Below, piece by piece: positions 23,545 through 39,610 of a DNA stretch of 64,000 nt; positions within the stretch are counted from its first letter, which is position 1; each line of letters begins with the position of its first letter. Source of the DNA: Marsupella aquatica (taxonomy: Eukaryota; Marchantiophyta); contig OZ316896.1 of assembly GCA_973895155.1 (NCBI GenBank), forward strand, positions 2,790,001-2,854,000. Direction: 5' to 3'. The notes under the pieces are model-generated. The model made no database searches. It saw nothing but the letters and a program-made list of their open reading frames with translations, and had not been told where the DNA came from. A program made the position numbers and the translations under genes.

Positions 23545-26500
23545 GGAGCTTTCAAACAGAAGTGCATTCTGGACCTGAAGTATGTTGCGGTCTAGTCTAG
23601 AAGTCGATCTTGGTTGGTAGAAAAAACTGTTAGTAGTGGCTGATGTGCAAGTGAAGAAGCCAAGATAAGATGCAATTTGGCCCACCGTCTCCATTTCTTC
23701 AACATGCATGTGCATATCCAGGGGAGTTTGAGTTTCAATGTTACTACAAAGAATAATGGAAAGAATATAGGAAGAGATCGAGCCTCGAGCATTGAATACG
23801 ATATCACGGAAAGTAAACTCCATACTTACTCCGCTTTTCTCTATTGTGTTCGTTTTCGCGGTTCGTTTCTCTTTTTGAACATTGTCTTCGGAGGCTCTAC
23901 GGTACTAGGTTTTGGAATTATGAAACATCCAATGCACGGACCAACGCATGTCTGGACATTCAGCCGATCTGAAGCAAAAAGGTTGTACAGTGACTCGTTT
24001 GACCAGAAAAATCATTTTATAGGCACAAAAACGATCCGATTTGTCGATTCTCGTGATGACTAGGATCAGACCAGTCAAAGAATCTGAAGTCAATCGTGTT
24101 GACCTCTTGTAAGGGTACTGTATGGTTTAGAAACACTGTAATGGCAATGATTTCTCTCTCCATCGATACTCCACCGAGCATCTTTTAGAGTCTTTCAATC
24201 CTCCTGGTCAAAATAACTTCCAAAAATAGGCTGGAAGGCTACGTATGAATGTAGGGAGCTCTTGCAGACGTGGGTATATATATCCCGCTAAATGATCATT
24301 CTGCTCATATTTAGAAGGGAAAAAATTCCGGGAGCGGAAGGCCAGGCAGGTAAAGTGCTGGCCTGATCCGTACATTTTTGAGTCAGCAACCGGAAATTAC
24401 GAAGATTGGTCAAAGCTGGGAGGAGTGTGAGATGGTGTGGGCTGTGGACCTGTCCGAATCTTGTCCGAGAGACTTGCAATCGGTTTTCGTGGTGCGGTCT
24501 ACTCTTTCTGGGCAGATGTTTATCTCTTTGCCTTTCTTTTGGTGGTTGTCCACTCTCTTTAATTCCATTGTACTCTACTTTGTTTGTCCTTTTTGGAAAT
24601 TGGTCTTTTTTTCATTTTCGTGACGGATGATCGTGAATCAAGTTCGCCCTTCAAGGCAAGCAACGTGTAGCTCTCAGTTTCGTCAAAGAATGAATTAAGT
24701 AGGTTGTTACTCCGAAACTATGGTACAATACATTCCAATTGTTTAGGGTCACAATGAGTACAGCCATGCGAACAAAGTTTTAATATCATACAGTCATTTT
24801 GGTCTTAACTTGAGCTTCTTTCAATGCCAAATCAATAACAAAGGAGAAGGTTATCGGAAACGTCATTACTTGAGATGTCACAGAAATGTACGCATTCTAC
24901 AGTAGCCGACCAAGTAATGTAGACTGACTAACTTTTGAACTATCTTTGAAAATATGCTTGACACACAGACTGAGACTTTGATTCTGGAAAGTAGTGGTGA
25001 AAATCGAAACCCCCTCCTGTTATTAATTATGTGAGCTCGCAAGCTTGGAGGTGGGTGCCCCAGAATATGAAGGATCCTTTGCACTACATCTAGGACTTTT
25101 CATGGATGTACACATCACTATGGTGCGAATCAGATTTTCTGAAAGTCTTCTCCATGTTCTCTTTCAAATAATTGACTCTAGTTGCCTTTACAATGAATCA
25201 TTACGTACGTATATGGAAAAAATCGATTGCAATAAGTAAGCAAGTCCAGGAGAGGGAGGGATGGAGAACGAGAAGGTCTACAGAATGATTTAGTGGTATG
25301 TCATGCAGGTCAGTAACGGAACAGCATCTACCATTGCGGATGTGTTGACCGGAGACTGCTAGAGACATGTTTCCAAACTCGAACAGGAATCTTATTCCCT
25401 GAGAGTGCGAGACGCCGAACTCCCACAACCTTATCTGGGACAGAACTATCGGACCATTTGATCTACGTAACTTCCTGTCAGTGAGACTACTTCAATATAT
25501 ATTTCTGCTGAACCAATTTGGATACGTACGTGACCTGTGATACATTCTCTGAAACTTCCACCCAAATACTTGTTTCGAACGACCTGCTCCTGTACTCGAG
25601 GCATCGGCCATTGTCCCCGCCTTTGTCCAGGTCGCGAGAGGTTGCAACTAAGTAAGCTGCAATCGGACGAATCGCAGGGTCTTCTATGACTCCTATTCGA
25701 GAACCATCTCTAGAAAGACGGCGGAAGATAGAACTCTTAGGCCAATGAATGTACTGATTGTCTAGAAACTTGCTCTCAGTACAAAATTGCCACAGAAAAA
25801 GACGGTCCTTGTCAACGACTACCGCACCACTACCAGTGGATAGATTTCCAGAGAGAACCCCCTGGGTAGTTCAGTCAGTGGAATCACAGTAGAAGTTATC
25901 AGATCGTTCCGCCTTTCGTGCTTCATTTTTTGCGGATGTTGCATGCTTGAAGAATTGGCAAGTACACTCACTTCAGATATCTTTCCTACCAAGGTGCAAA
26001 CTCATGGAAGGACTGGGGAATTTCGTAGATGAGCTGTGACGCCTCCGATTGGGGAATGACTTGCCATGTACGTGAATGACTCAACTGGAGTCAACGTAAC
26101 GCATGAGAGTATGTGACATACATCTGACTGACACAGAATGAAATCTTACTTTCCGCACGGGTCAGGTACCGTACCTAAGAAACGAAGGATGTGCTTTAAT
26201 TCAACATCAATACTATTGAGCTTTAACTTTAAGCTCTGCTTTAGTTCTACTGGTTATCCGTAGGCTCCAGTTAGACTAAACAAGCATGACAACTTTTGCT
26301 TCTTTGTGTGGACACTTTCTCCACCATGTCTTGGATGGCAGTGTGGAATGCCGCACATACTTCCCTTTTACCACATAGTTGGCGTTGTGTCACCCTACTT
26401 TAGATGATCCCTTGAGAAACCAAAGACAAAGACGGGGGCGAGCGAAAATTAAGTCCAAAGAAACTAAGGACGTACAAATTCAGGAGTACTATCCCGTCCC

Positions 26501-26865
26501 CGAGTCATTTAGTGAAATTCAAGCGACCACAAACCCAGTACTGCACACAACAGGAAATTTTTGTAGAAACTGATCCTACATTCATATATGCCTTTACAAT
26601 GTCCAGAAAAGGATGTGATAACAATCACTGATAAAAAGCTACGTGATGTTACAGCGGAGTTATATTCTGAGCAAAGTGTGTATTACTTACAAACTAACCT
26701 GTGCAGTATCATCTTAATTTCCATTACTAGTGTACACCACGTCAGATTGATGTCGTGACTTGTACTTCTGACCTATATTCTATTGTTCATCTGATGTTAT
26801 GCATGTCCTAGGACGGAGTGATTGACATTTGATATCTATACCAATTTCAGTAGTCTCTGAGTAAC
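23545..26865. other. Gene-free stretch, no recognised feature
   Basis: No exon chain, RNA gene or mobile element is recognised. The longest frame (23677-24063, plus, 128 codons) has no known motif and no supported splice partners. The last few hundred bases before 26866 would hold the 3' UTR and terminator of the minus-strand aspartic proteinase. Confidence 0.45.
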
Positions 26866-30732
<3,867 letters not shown>

Positions 30733-30735
30733 TCA

Positions 30736-30742
30736 AATATAA
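30736..30742 (-). promoter_or_regulatory. Possible TATA box of the aspartic proteinase
   Basis: TATATTT on the minus strand, about 120 bp before the start codon. The position is plausible for a plant promoter with a short leader. This is the only support. Confidence 0.25.
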
Positions 30743-32221
30743 CTCATGCCGCCCTTCGCATCAGACGTGGAGTGTCGATCGAATCGAAGTACGAACGCAA
30801 TGCGAAACGGACTTGTGGCAGATTTCTCGTTTCATCTCGCTTTTCATTTCTCTCCGCCGAACGAAGAAGACGAAGAAGACGAAGAAGACGTCCATGCACC
30901 GAAAAGAAACGAAAAGAACCGACGAAAAGAAATTATGAAAACGACGGCCGAGATAAAGATGGGCAACAGAAGCGAACGTTTGGAAAGAAAAAGCAGTGGA
31001 CGCTCCTCGGGCACCCACCGCCTGCCCGCGGGCAAAGAAAAACGAATGTGTGTGAAAGAAGCAAACCGAAGGAGTGGACGATAAGGTAATAATTCAGTGG
31101 TCTACAGTAATTACTTTAGGCAGAGTCGAGATAGTAAGGGGTGTTAAAGATGAACCCAACTATGGCTGTATGGATTGTGGTGGGCTATAGGGTTTTCTTT
31201 ATCATCTTTTAATAACATTGCCACCTTTGATCTTTCCGTTACATTGCGAGTGAAGATGTTTCAATTCACAATATTGTCATTTCTTTTTTATATTTATAAA
31301 TATAAATATGTCACAGTTTTGTACATGGTTATCTTGGTTGCCTTGGTGAGTTTGTACTCAGTATACAAAAGCAGTGGCAGTATAGCAAATACGGTAAAAA
31401 TAGTGACAATACTATCATTCAGACCATCTTTAGTGGCAAAGTAGTCAGAACATGTTTTCCTTATAGCAAACCAGTAAAGGTATAGTGGACACCTTTGACA
31501 GGCAAGGTGTAGTATTAGGTACATAGGATCCCAAAAAAATTTCAAAATATCTACAACTATAATACTGCATCCCGCCTCTTTTCGTCCTTCGTCCCTTTAC
31601 GAAAATCAGAAATGGCGGGAAACAATCATGACCATCCATTGAATTGATTATTTATTTCCCACCATCAGATGCACACAAACCCATATCATTATCTCTTTTG
31701 TTTCACAATAATAGGTATAGTAACACTAATAGGCGTAGTAGCATGTTTAAGGTACACCTGCCAAAAGTACATGCACATAGGACAAAAGACACCTTACACA
31801 TGCCCACAGTACATGCACATGAGACTATTATACTTGAAAGTACCATGAATGTGTGTTGTACTAGAATGTACAACCAATTATTAGGCTCCCATAAAAATAT
31901 AATGTTATGCAATTGATGGGGAGAGTAGAAAGAAACTGCTAGGGAGCAAGAAAAGGGGAGGAGGAGAAATAAAAGAAAAACAAAAGAAATTAAAGATAAA
32001 AGTTAGGATAGGAACAAATATTAGAATGTGGGAAAAGATGATAAAGGGAGAAAAAAATTAATTTAGTGTTTTTAAACTTCCCAAACATTTAAAAAATATA
32101 CCTAAATATTTATAAATATAGTGTCAAAATGATGAGATTTTCACATCCAATGTGACAAAATTCTCTATAGTTTTTAATCATGAATGTCTTACAAAATTTT
32201 CCATATATAGTTTTAAGGTCT

Positions 32222-32670
32222 TACTTGGAAGCAAATCTCTTTCTCACATTGCCATCTTTATCTCACCTGAGCATCTTTTATCTACTCAACATCTTTTTCT
32301 TTACTCAAGGTCTTTTTTCACCTTGACATCTTTATCACATCACACCATCTTTTTCTCAGTGTTGAAATCTTTTCTCATCTCGCCATCTTTTTCTCACCTT
32401 GATATCTTCATCATATCTCAACATTTTTCCTTCACCCTTGTCATTTTTCTCTCTCCTTGACATCTTTTTTCAACTCAACGTCTTTAATTTCCTCATCTCG
32501 ATATCTTTTCTCACCTCAACATCTTTTGTGTAACACATAGACTCTTTTTTCTCCTTGATATCTTTTTCGCACCTTGATTTCTTTCCTTCACCTTGACATC
32601 TTTTGCTCTTATTAACATATTTTTTCACCTCGACATCCTTTCCTCACCTCAATATCTTTTGTGCAACGCA
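32222..32670. repeat. Diverged CT-rich minisatellite
   Basis: Some two dozen degenerate units of about 19-20 bp built on CTCACCT(T/C)GACATCTTTT. It ends next to a TGTGC...GCACA hairpin motif near 32661-32676 that resembles the one at 20745. Confidence 0.75.
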
Positions 32671-33113
32671 CAGGCATGGGGCTAGTCAATGTATATTAAA
32701 ACATCTCAGCTTGAAGATTGGGTGTAGGTGTTGAGCAGGCTATACCAAGATAGTAATGGTATAGATAAAGGTATCGTAAAACTAATCTCATAAGAGCAAT
32801 TTCCAACCCAAAATGTGAACACAAACTCAAAATTGACCTCTCCTAAGAAAGGTCTCAATCCAATAAAGGCAAGTTGCCATGGACAAAGAGAATGAAAGTT
32901 ATTGTTACCTCTATACACGTCCCAAGCGAGCCCATGGAGAGACACATCTCCCCTACACCCTCCTCCAATGCTCACAATTTTTTGTTGCTCGTATTTTTGT
33001 AAAAGAGAGATAGAGAAAGGCGCCACACGTCCGCCCTTCCCAAACACATCAATGTTTTAAAACAATACCTGGCCTATACCTCCATACATGTGAAGTAAAG
33101 TTATAAAACCACT

Positions 33114-33457
33114 TGTTGAGCATAGACGACATTCACAACGGCAAGCCCATGAACCATCCAACGCACAATAGTCGACACAGAGAGATACGTGGTTCACCTC
33201 CACATGAGGCTACGTCCACGGGAACACACAAGAGCTTTACTGCACTCTAGGCCGACCGGCCATACCAAGCATCCACAGCACAAGCTCTCCCTATCTCTCA
33301 ACTAGCTCCGTAACAATGAGCCTAAGTTCCACCAGGGTCTGGCATCAGCCCTGGCTATATGCACAACAGCACTACCGCTAAACTTAGCTAGGTCCTAACC
33401 CAAGTTAGCCTAACTGTGGTTAGCACAAGAGTCACAAGACTAGAGCAATATCTTACA
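33114..33457 (-). repeat. 3' LTR of the copia element
   Basis: 344 bp, same length as the 5' LTR and differing at about five sites. It is preceded on the minus strand by the polypurine tract AAGGGGGAGTT. Confidence 0.95.
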
Positions 33458-33664
33458 AACTCCCCCTTGACTCTTGTCTTGGGGACTGGACTAAATGCTA
33501 TCATATGGAATCCTCAGCGGGAAGTTCTAGACAATCACCAAACCAGGTCTCCCCCTAAAAACCACAAAGGTTAACTAAGGGTTAACTAGAACTAAGTCGT
33601 AGCCTAACAGGAATGAGTAATCCATATACAAATAGTCACACATTGCTAAATAACTCTACTTGCA

Positions 33665-36382
33665 CTACAACTGCAAAACCTGCAAAGTAGCACGGTGTCT
33701 TGAGAAACTCTCCAAAGGAATCACTTTGGTAAAGGCATCAGCGGGATTGAGCTTTCCATCAATCTTGACTAGCTCAAAAGTTTTATCAGACACTGTTTGC
33801 CTGATAAAATGGTACCTGATATCAATGTGCTTCACCCTGCTATCCATCACCTGGTTAGCAGCCAAGTGAAGAGCACTCTGACTATCACAGTTTAGAGTCA
33901 TTTTTCCATGCTCTAAACCCATCTCCGCGATCAACTTATCCAACCAAATTGCTTCCTTTGCAGCTTCTGCTGCTGCAACATACTCTGCTTCTGTAGTAGA
34001 CTGAGATATGCACTTCTGCAAGGTAGATTTCCAACTGATACATCCTCCTCCAAGAGTGTATACAAACCCAGTTGTAGATCTCCTTGTATCCAGACAGCCT
34101 CCATAGTCAGAATCTACATAGCCAACTAACGTTCTATTTGATCTGTTATCAAATAGTAATCCATAGTCCTGTGTTCCCTTCACATACCTGAGAATCCATT
34201 TCACAGCTTCCCAATGTACCTTCCCTGGATTTGACATGAATCTGCTAACCTTGCCCATCGCTAGGGCCAAGTCAGGCCTAGTACAAGTCATCAAATACAT
34301 CAGACTGCCTACTGCCTTCTCATAAGGAATCTTAGCCATCAGACCTTTCTCCACAGCATCCGTAGGAGAGAAAGCTGATGATAACTTGAAATGTGAAGCT
34401 AAAGGAATACTCACTGGCTTACAGTTCTCCATGTTGAATCGTGCAAGTACTTTCCTCGCATACTGGCCTTGACTCAAGCACAACTGTCCAGTCTCAGAGT
34501 TCCTAAAAATCTCCATCCCTAAGATCCTCTTGGCCTTACCAAGATCCTTCATCCTGAATTCAGCGCTCAATTTCGCCTTGAGACTCTCAACCTCAGATTG
34601 ATCTTTAGCCACAATTAGCATGTCATCCACATAGATCACCAGAATGATGAAACCAAATACATCATTCTTGATTGATTTTGTATACACACAAGGATCATAC
34701 ACCATCCTTGTAAAACCTTGAGCAAGCTTGAAATCATCAAACCGCTTGTTCCACTGTCTGAGAGACTGCTTCAATCCATACAAGGATTTGAGCAATCTGC
34801 AAACTAAGTTCTCTTGGCCCTTCTTCATAAAGCCTAGTGGCTGTCTCATGAAGATCATCTCTTCCAAGTTGTCATAGAGAAAAGCAGTAACAACATCCAT
34901 CTGATCCATCACCAGATTAAAAAACACAACAAGCTGACACAAGATCTGAATTGTGGAATACTTAGCCACCGGTGAAAAGATCTCATTGTAGTCCACTCCT
35001 TTCTCCTGAGTGAACCCCTTGGCAACAAGCCTTGCCTTGTAGATCTTATCTCCACCCTCTGAAGGACTGTCCTTCAACTTGTAAATCCACTTGCTGTCCA
35101 CCACTTGCTGACCTCTTGGAAGCTCCACCAGCTCCCATGTCTTGTTGTCACTCAAAGATTGCAACTCCCTCTGCATTGCTGCCTTCCACTCATGCTTATG
35201 CTCTGAAGCACAAGCCTCACTGTACGAAGAAGACTCTCCTTCTTCCAAGATCAAAGCCATATCATCATCATCAGGTGCAATGTCAATGTCATCTAGCTTA
35301 GATGAGTCTGCCCATTGACCATACCTGGTAGGAGCTCTAGTAGAACGACTGGAAGTTCTTCTAGTAGATGACTCAGGCTGATTTGCTGCTGCTGCTGGTT
35401 GAATTTGAGGTACCCTAGCAACAATCTGCTCCTCTTGTTCCATCACAGGAACCAGCTCCAAGCCCGGAGCTTCTCCACCTCTCCTGTCATGAACTGCATC
35501 ATGACTAATCTCCCCCTCAACCGGGTCCGGGATGGGAGATTTCCCCTTGTCAGTATGGGAGTCCTGAGAACTCTCCCCCTCCTTTGATGATCTGGACTCA
35601 TTAAAGGACACATCTCTACTGACAATTAGTTTACAGGTTATTGGATCCCATAACCTATAACCCTTCACACCTTTCTGATAGCCAAGGAAAATGCACTTCT
35701 TCGACTTGGACTCCAGCTTGGATCGAAGCTGGGAAGGTGTAAGCACATAAGCATCAGATCCAAAAATCCTCAGATGTGAGTAATCTGCTGGACGCCCGTA
35801 CCTCATTTCATATGGCGTCTTGAATCCAATAGAACTGGATGGAGAAAAACTTACCAAATAAGCTGTAGTGTTGACAGCTTCAGCCCAAAACTCATGTGGT
35901 AAGCATGATTGACTCAACATACTCCTCGAGCGGTCCAACAGTGTTCGGTTGAGTCTCTCAGAAACACCGTTCTGCTGAGGAGTATAACTTGTTGTGAGAT
36001 GGCGGGTTATCCCCTGCTCCTTACAATACGTTCCAAATTCCTTGGAACTGTATTCACCGCCATTATCCGATCGTAGATATCTCACCTTATTACCAGTCTG
36101 ATTCTCAACTTGGGCTTTCCACTCCTTAAAAGTGGCAAAAACATCAGACTTATTGTGTAGAAAATATATCCACACATACCTTGAGTAATCGTCTATGAAT
36201 GTGACATAGTATAATCGTCCAGAATGTGAGGGAGTAGGGGCTGGACCCCACACATCACTATGTACATACTCAAGTACCTCCTTGCTGGTGTGAGTTCCAA
36301 CTCCAAAGGGTTTCCTGTGCTGCTTCCCAAGCACACAATGCTCACAGAATTCCAACTTACAAGATTGCAAATTAGAAAGTAA
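33665..36382 (-). CDS. copia pol: integrase, reverse transcriptase, RNase H
   Basis: An open frame of about 900 codons, cut off at its 5' side by TGA 36383-36385. Order of parts: integrase zinc-binding end (CEHCVLGKQHRKPF), the DDE core (DVWGPAPT, FIDDYSRY, SDNGGEY, NGVSERLNRTL), and a Ser/Glu-rich linker. Reverse transcriptase follows (WIYKLKDS, QMDVVTAFLYDNLEE, YVDDML), then RNase H (VGYVDSDYGG, STTEAEYVA, NCDSQSALHLA, HIDIRYH). Key catalytic residues are present. The break upstream means no intact polyprotein is made from this copy. Confidence 0.95.
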   Translation of the reverse strand, partial: LLSNLQSCKLEFCEHCVLGKQHRKPFGVGTHTSKEVLEYVHSDVWGPAPTPSHSGRLYYVTFIDDYSRYVWIYFLHNKSDVFATFKEWKAQVENQTGNKVRYLRSDNGGEYSSKEFGTYCKEQGITRHLTTSYTPQQNGVSERLNRTLLDRSRSMLSQSCLPHEFWAEAVNTTAYLVSFSPSSSIGFKTPYEMRYGRPADYSHLRIFGSDAYVLTPSQLRSKLESKSKKCIFLGYQKGVKGYRLWDPITCKLIVSRDVSFNESRSSKEGESSQDSHTDKGKSPIPDPVEGEISHDAVHDRRGGEAPGLELVPVMEQEEQIVARVPQIQPAAAANQPESSTRRTSSRSTRAPTRYGQWADSSKLDDIDIAPDDDDMALILEEGESSSYSEACASEHKHEWKAAMQRELQSLSDNKTWELVELPRGQQVVDSKWIYKLKDSPSEGGDKIYKARLVAKGFTQEKGVDYNEIFSPVAKYSTIQILCQLVVFFNLVMDQMDVVTAFLYDNLEEMIFMRQPLGFMKKGQENLVCRLLKSLYGLKQSLRQWNKRFDDFKLAQGFTRMVYDPCVYTKSIKNDVFGFIILVIYVDDMLIVAKDQSEVESLKAKLSAEFRMKDLGKAKRILGMEIFRNSETGQLCLSQGQYARKVLARFNMENCKPVSIPLASHFKLSSAFSPTDAVEKGLMAKIPYEKAVGSLMYLMTCTRPDLALAMGKVSRFMSNPGKVHWEAVKWILRYVKGTQDYGLLFDNRSNRTLVGYVDSDYGGCLDTRRSTTGFVYTLGGGCISWKSTLQKCISQSTTEAEYVAAAEAAKEAIWLDKLIAEMGLEHGKMTLNCDSQSALHLAANQVMDSRVKHIDIRYHFIRQTVSDKTFELVKIDGKLNPADAFTKVIPLESFSRHRATLQVLQL

Positions 36383-36439
36383 TCATTTCTTCTGAAGAAT
36401 AACCAAACCTTTTTCACTCATGTGGCCCAAACGGAAGTG

Positions 36440-36882
36440 TCACAGCCGGGCCGTCTCCTCATGAGATAAGGTTACATTGGCTTCATCACAAACTACACTG
36501 CCATCCAAAACGTATAGATTGTTATGTCTCTTTCCCTTCAATACAACTTTAGTACCAATTGAAACCTGAAGGACACCATTAGCAGAACTCCACTGATGGC
36601 CATTTGCTTCTAAAACTCCAAGTGAAATGAGATTTTTCATCATACTGGGAATATGTCTCACATTCCTCAACGTTCTTACAACACCATCAAACATCTGAAA
36701 TCTTACAGATCCAAGTCCAACAACTTGACATGGGATTCCATTTCCCATTAACACTGACCCGTTGGAAACCGTGTAAGAACTGAAAAATCTCTCCTAGAGC
36801 AAATGTGAAAAGTACAAGCACTATCTAGAATCCAATCATCACTACCTGGATTTGACACTACATTGAGAGCATAACCTTGGCA
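36440..36882 (-). pseudogene. copia protease region, broken
   Basis: The retropepsin active-site motif DSACTFH (the usual form is D-S/T-G/A) lies just after the gag stop. A frame change follows near 36773-36790. From 36754 the frame encodes the typical linker before integrase (VRHIPSMMKNLISLGVLE, LYVLDGSVV) and stops at TGA 36440-36442, where the family normally has Trp in an ARLWH motif. Confidence 0.85.
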
Positions 36883-37938
36883 TCACAATATGCCATCATC
36901 ATCGAGTAAATCTACCTCATGCGAGCTCGATGCCTCGTTAGCAGATGCAGTAGGGACCTTTACTCGACAATCCCTTTTCATGTGGCCAGGCTTGCCACAA
37001 TTCCAACATGCAAGAGGCTTCCTCTCTTGCGATTTCCCTCTGGATTTAGATCTCCCCCGTGATGTAGATCTAAACCTGTTCTGCCCATTCGTGCGTTGCG
37101 TTGCTCTGCCTCTGTTCACATTGAGCGCAGTGCCAGAAGAAGATGCTGTCTGTGATTGACCCAGCTTCTTCTGAGCATCATCAGACAGTAAAGAGCTTAC
37201 CACCTCATTATACGAAATGGACTTCAGATCTCTGTACAAGAGCACCTGTTTCAAGCCCTGATATGATGGCGGTAAGGAGCTTAGCAGAAGCAAGGCCTTA
37301 TCCTCATCTTCAACTCCTTTTCCCAGGTTTGACAGATCAACCGCTAGACTGTCAAACTCATCCAGGTGATCCTGCATCTTGCTCCCTTCCTTGAGCCTGA
37401 GGCTCATCAAGAGAGACTTCTTGTACAGTCGGTCTGACGCATCTTCCCGGTAATACTTCTCTCTTAGAGCCTTGAACAGTGACGCGCAATCCGCATAATC
37501 ATCCAACTGCTTGATGATGTGCGGCTTGAGATATAGCATCACTGCATTGACAGCAATCACCTGCTCCTGTCTCCATTGCCTCATTGAAATCTCCTCCTTT
37601 CCATCATATTGCTCTCGCGATGAAAGCAGATGAGCTAAGCTCATGGCCCGTAGAACACCTTTCACTTGTTTCTCCCAGAGCAAGTAATCAGTACGACCAT
37701 CGTACTTCTCCACCTCAAACTTCACTCCTCCAAATCTAGCCGTCTCCCTCTTCTTCCCTACTACCGACAGCTCTAGTAGTAACACAGCTTCCTCCACTGC
37801 ACGCCGCACCGGTGATCATACCGGTGTTATAAGTTCCTCCTCAAATGGTAGCAGCTCCTCCTCAGACTCTCCGTCTGACCGTCGCGATCCTGAAGCTCCA
37901 CCGACGCCAATTCTTCTAGTATCCTCCGAGTCACTCAT
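36883..37938 (-). pseudogene. copia gag (nucleocapsid), broken
   Basis: Structural protein of the virus-like particle. The ATG at 37938 starts MSDSEDTRRIG. An in-frame TGA at codon 41 (37816-37818) interrupts it, after which the same frame runs 308 more codons. Family features are the UBN2/gag body (YLLWEKQVKGVL, LLLLSSLPPSY), a basic Ser/Arg-rich stretch and one CCHC zinc knuckle, CWNCGKPGHMKRDC. The frame ends at a TGA (36883-36885), beyond which protease-like sequence continues. Confidence 0.9.
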
Positions 37939-39596
37939 ATGAAACAATCACAAAAAAACGTCTTTTTTCGAAACTTCTCATAAAACTCAAAACTCAACAC
38001 CGCCGCGTAGCCCACAAAGCTAGGAGTCCAATACTAAAATCCGAAATCAAAATCAAAATTCGACGGAAAAGTTATTCAAATTTCGGTCGAGGTGGGTAAA
38101 ACCTTGGGAAACTCCCCCGTTTTGACCACCTCGGAGAATAACCGAAATACCAAGTACAACCTGTCGTCGGAATTGTGATGTGATGGGTGCGCCGCGTTGC
38201 TAACTCCAGTGGCAACGTCCTCACCGAAAAAGAACCAAAAAAGTTATCGTTCGGCGGACGGAATCTTTGTTGGACGGCCAAAAAACAGCTCTCTATTTTT
38301 TGGGAATATTCCCGCACAGTCCGACAGGTCTCACAAGGGGCCATTCCCCCTGTCGGAGCAGTTAAAACGGAGGGCGGCAGGTCCCAGCACCAAGAGGAAA
38401 AACAAGAGGAAAGAAAAAAGCTTAAAAAAGGGCCTTAAGGGGGTCAAAACGCCCTTTATAACCTAAAATACAGGTATATTAAAAAAAAGGCGCCAAGGAG
38501 TATACGCGGATCGGGCCAGGCGAATACAAGGCATAAGGCCGGGGTACGGGGTTGCGAAGGGCATAAGGCGCCGGCTGCCAAAGGTCGCACGAAGGGGGTA
38601 CGTCGGGGTGGCAGGGCGCAGGCAGGGTCGCGGCTGGCGCCGGCGGGGCGCGAGCCGGTAAGGAGGGCACGGGGGTGCGCGAGGGCAGGGTCATTCCAAA
38701 GGAGTAAACGGGGCCTTAAGAGGGGGGGCGAGGTGTGAAAAAACACGCGAATAGCGCCGGCCGGCACTGCGTGAGGCGCCGGTGCGTTTGGAGTGCGGGG
38801 GGGGAACGAACGTGTATACGGTGGGGGTATACGGGTGTATGCACCTTGTGTGTGTGTATACACACACAAGAAAGTGCCCTAAACCCCCCCAAATGAGGCA
38901 AAAAACTTCCTTAAGTTAAACGGAGATAACTCACATCAAATGTCGTTGTTTGAAACGAGAAAAGTGAACGCCGCCGATGGAAAAAGTTACCGAATTTCAC
39001 CGGCACAGTCTGCTGCTCCAGCAGAGTAAATTATTGCCATCGCGTCGCCTTCACTCTGCGTCAGGTACCAATCCCGGGCTCAAAATGACCGCCTCGCCGC
39101 GATCAAACCGTTGAGCCGTGGCACTTCGTGTTTCTTCCACCGAGTCGGACGTCATGAAGAGAAACCCGGTTCAGATGAGAACAAGCTCCATAGCTTGTGA
39201 AAAACCTGAACGCCTCCTTCACTCGTCACGTCGCACTCGGTAACAACTCGGCAGCAATCCTGCTACCGAAACGACCAGCTCGCTTCAACCTTCAACTTGA
39301 GCTATAATGTGCGATCCCTCCCGCACCGCACAGCTCACTCCGTTGAAAAATGCGAACTCTGGTCTCTTCCCCGAAATACCGTCAAACACGAATAAACCCT
39401 GAACGACGCAAACTTCGATTCCTCTGCACCACGGATACCGATCAGCGAGTTCTAACCACCGTTAGAAAGCCCTCTCACTAACCTATCCGCTCAGCCACAC
39501 ACATTCAAGTTTCATGCGACGAAACTCTGAATGTACCATCGACAATGAACGCTGGAAAAACCTGTCACGAAAAAAACCTCGTCACCTCCCAGGCAT
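37939..39596 (-). other. Long GC-rich leader of the copia element
   Basis: About 1.66 kb separate the primer-binding site from the first gag ATG, which is long for a copia element. Roughly 38480-38850 is strikingly GC-rich compared with the rest of the window and holds a CACA/TGTG-rich block near 38845. A proline-rich open frame (38869-38456) follows from the base composition and is not called as a gene. Confidence 0.7.
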
Positions 39597-39608
39597 GCTC
39601 TGATACCA
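39597..39608 (-). other. Primer-binding site (initiator tRNA-Met)
   Basis: TGGTATCAGAGC on the minus strand, complementary to the 3' end of plant initiator tRNA-Met and typical of copia elements. Confidence 0.93.
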
Positions 39609-39610
39609 CT

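Noticed and set aside
25545-25630. Short minus-strand frame starting MADASSTGAGRSKQVFG
   Set aside because: It looks like a gene start but ends after about 40 codons, and no convincing downstream exon or known family was found.
30746-31089. Highly charged frames next to the aspartic proteinase promoter
   Set aside because: Generated by the 9 bp ACGAAGAAG microsatellite; several frames are open at once, which is typical of simple repeats.
38456-38869. 137-codon Pro/Arg-rich frame in the copia leader
   Set aside because: It follows from the extreme GC bias, starts at a non-ATG codon and has no family resemblance.
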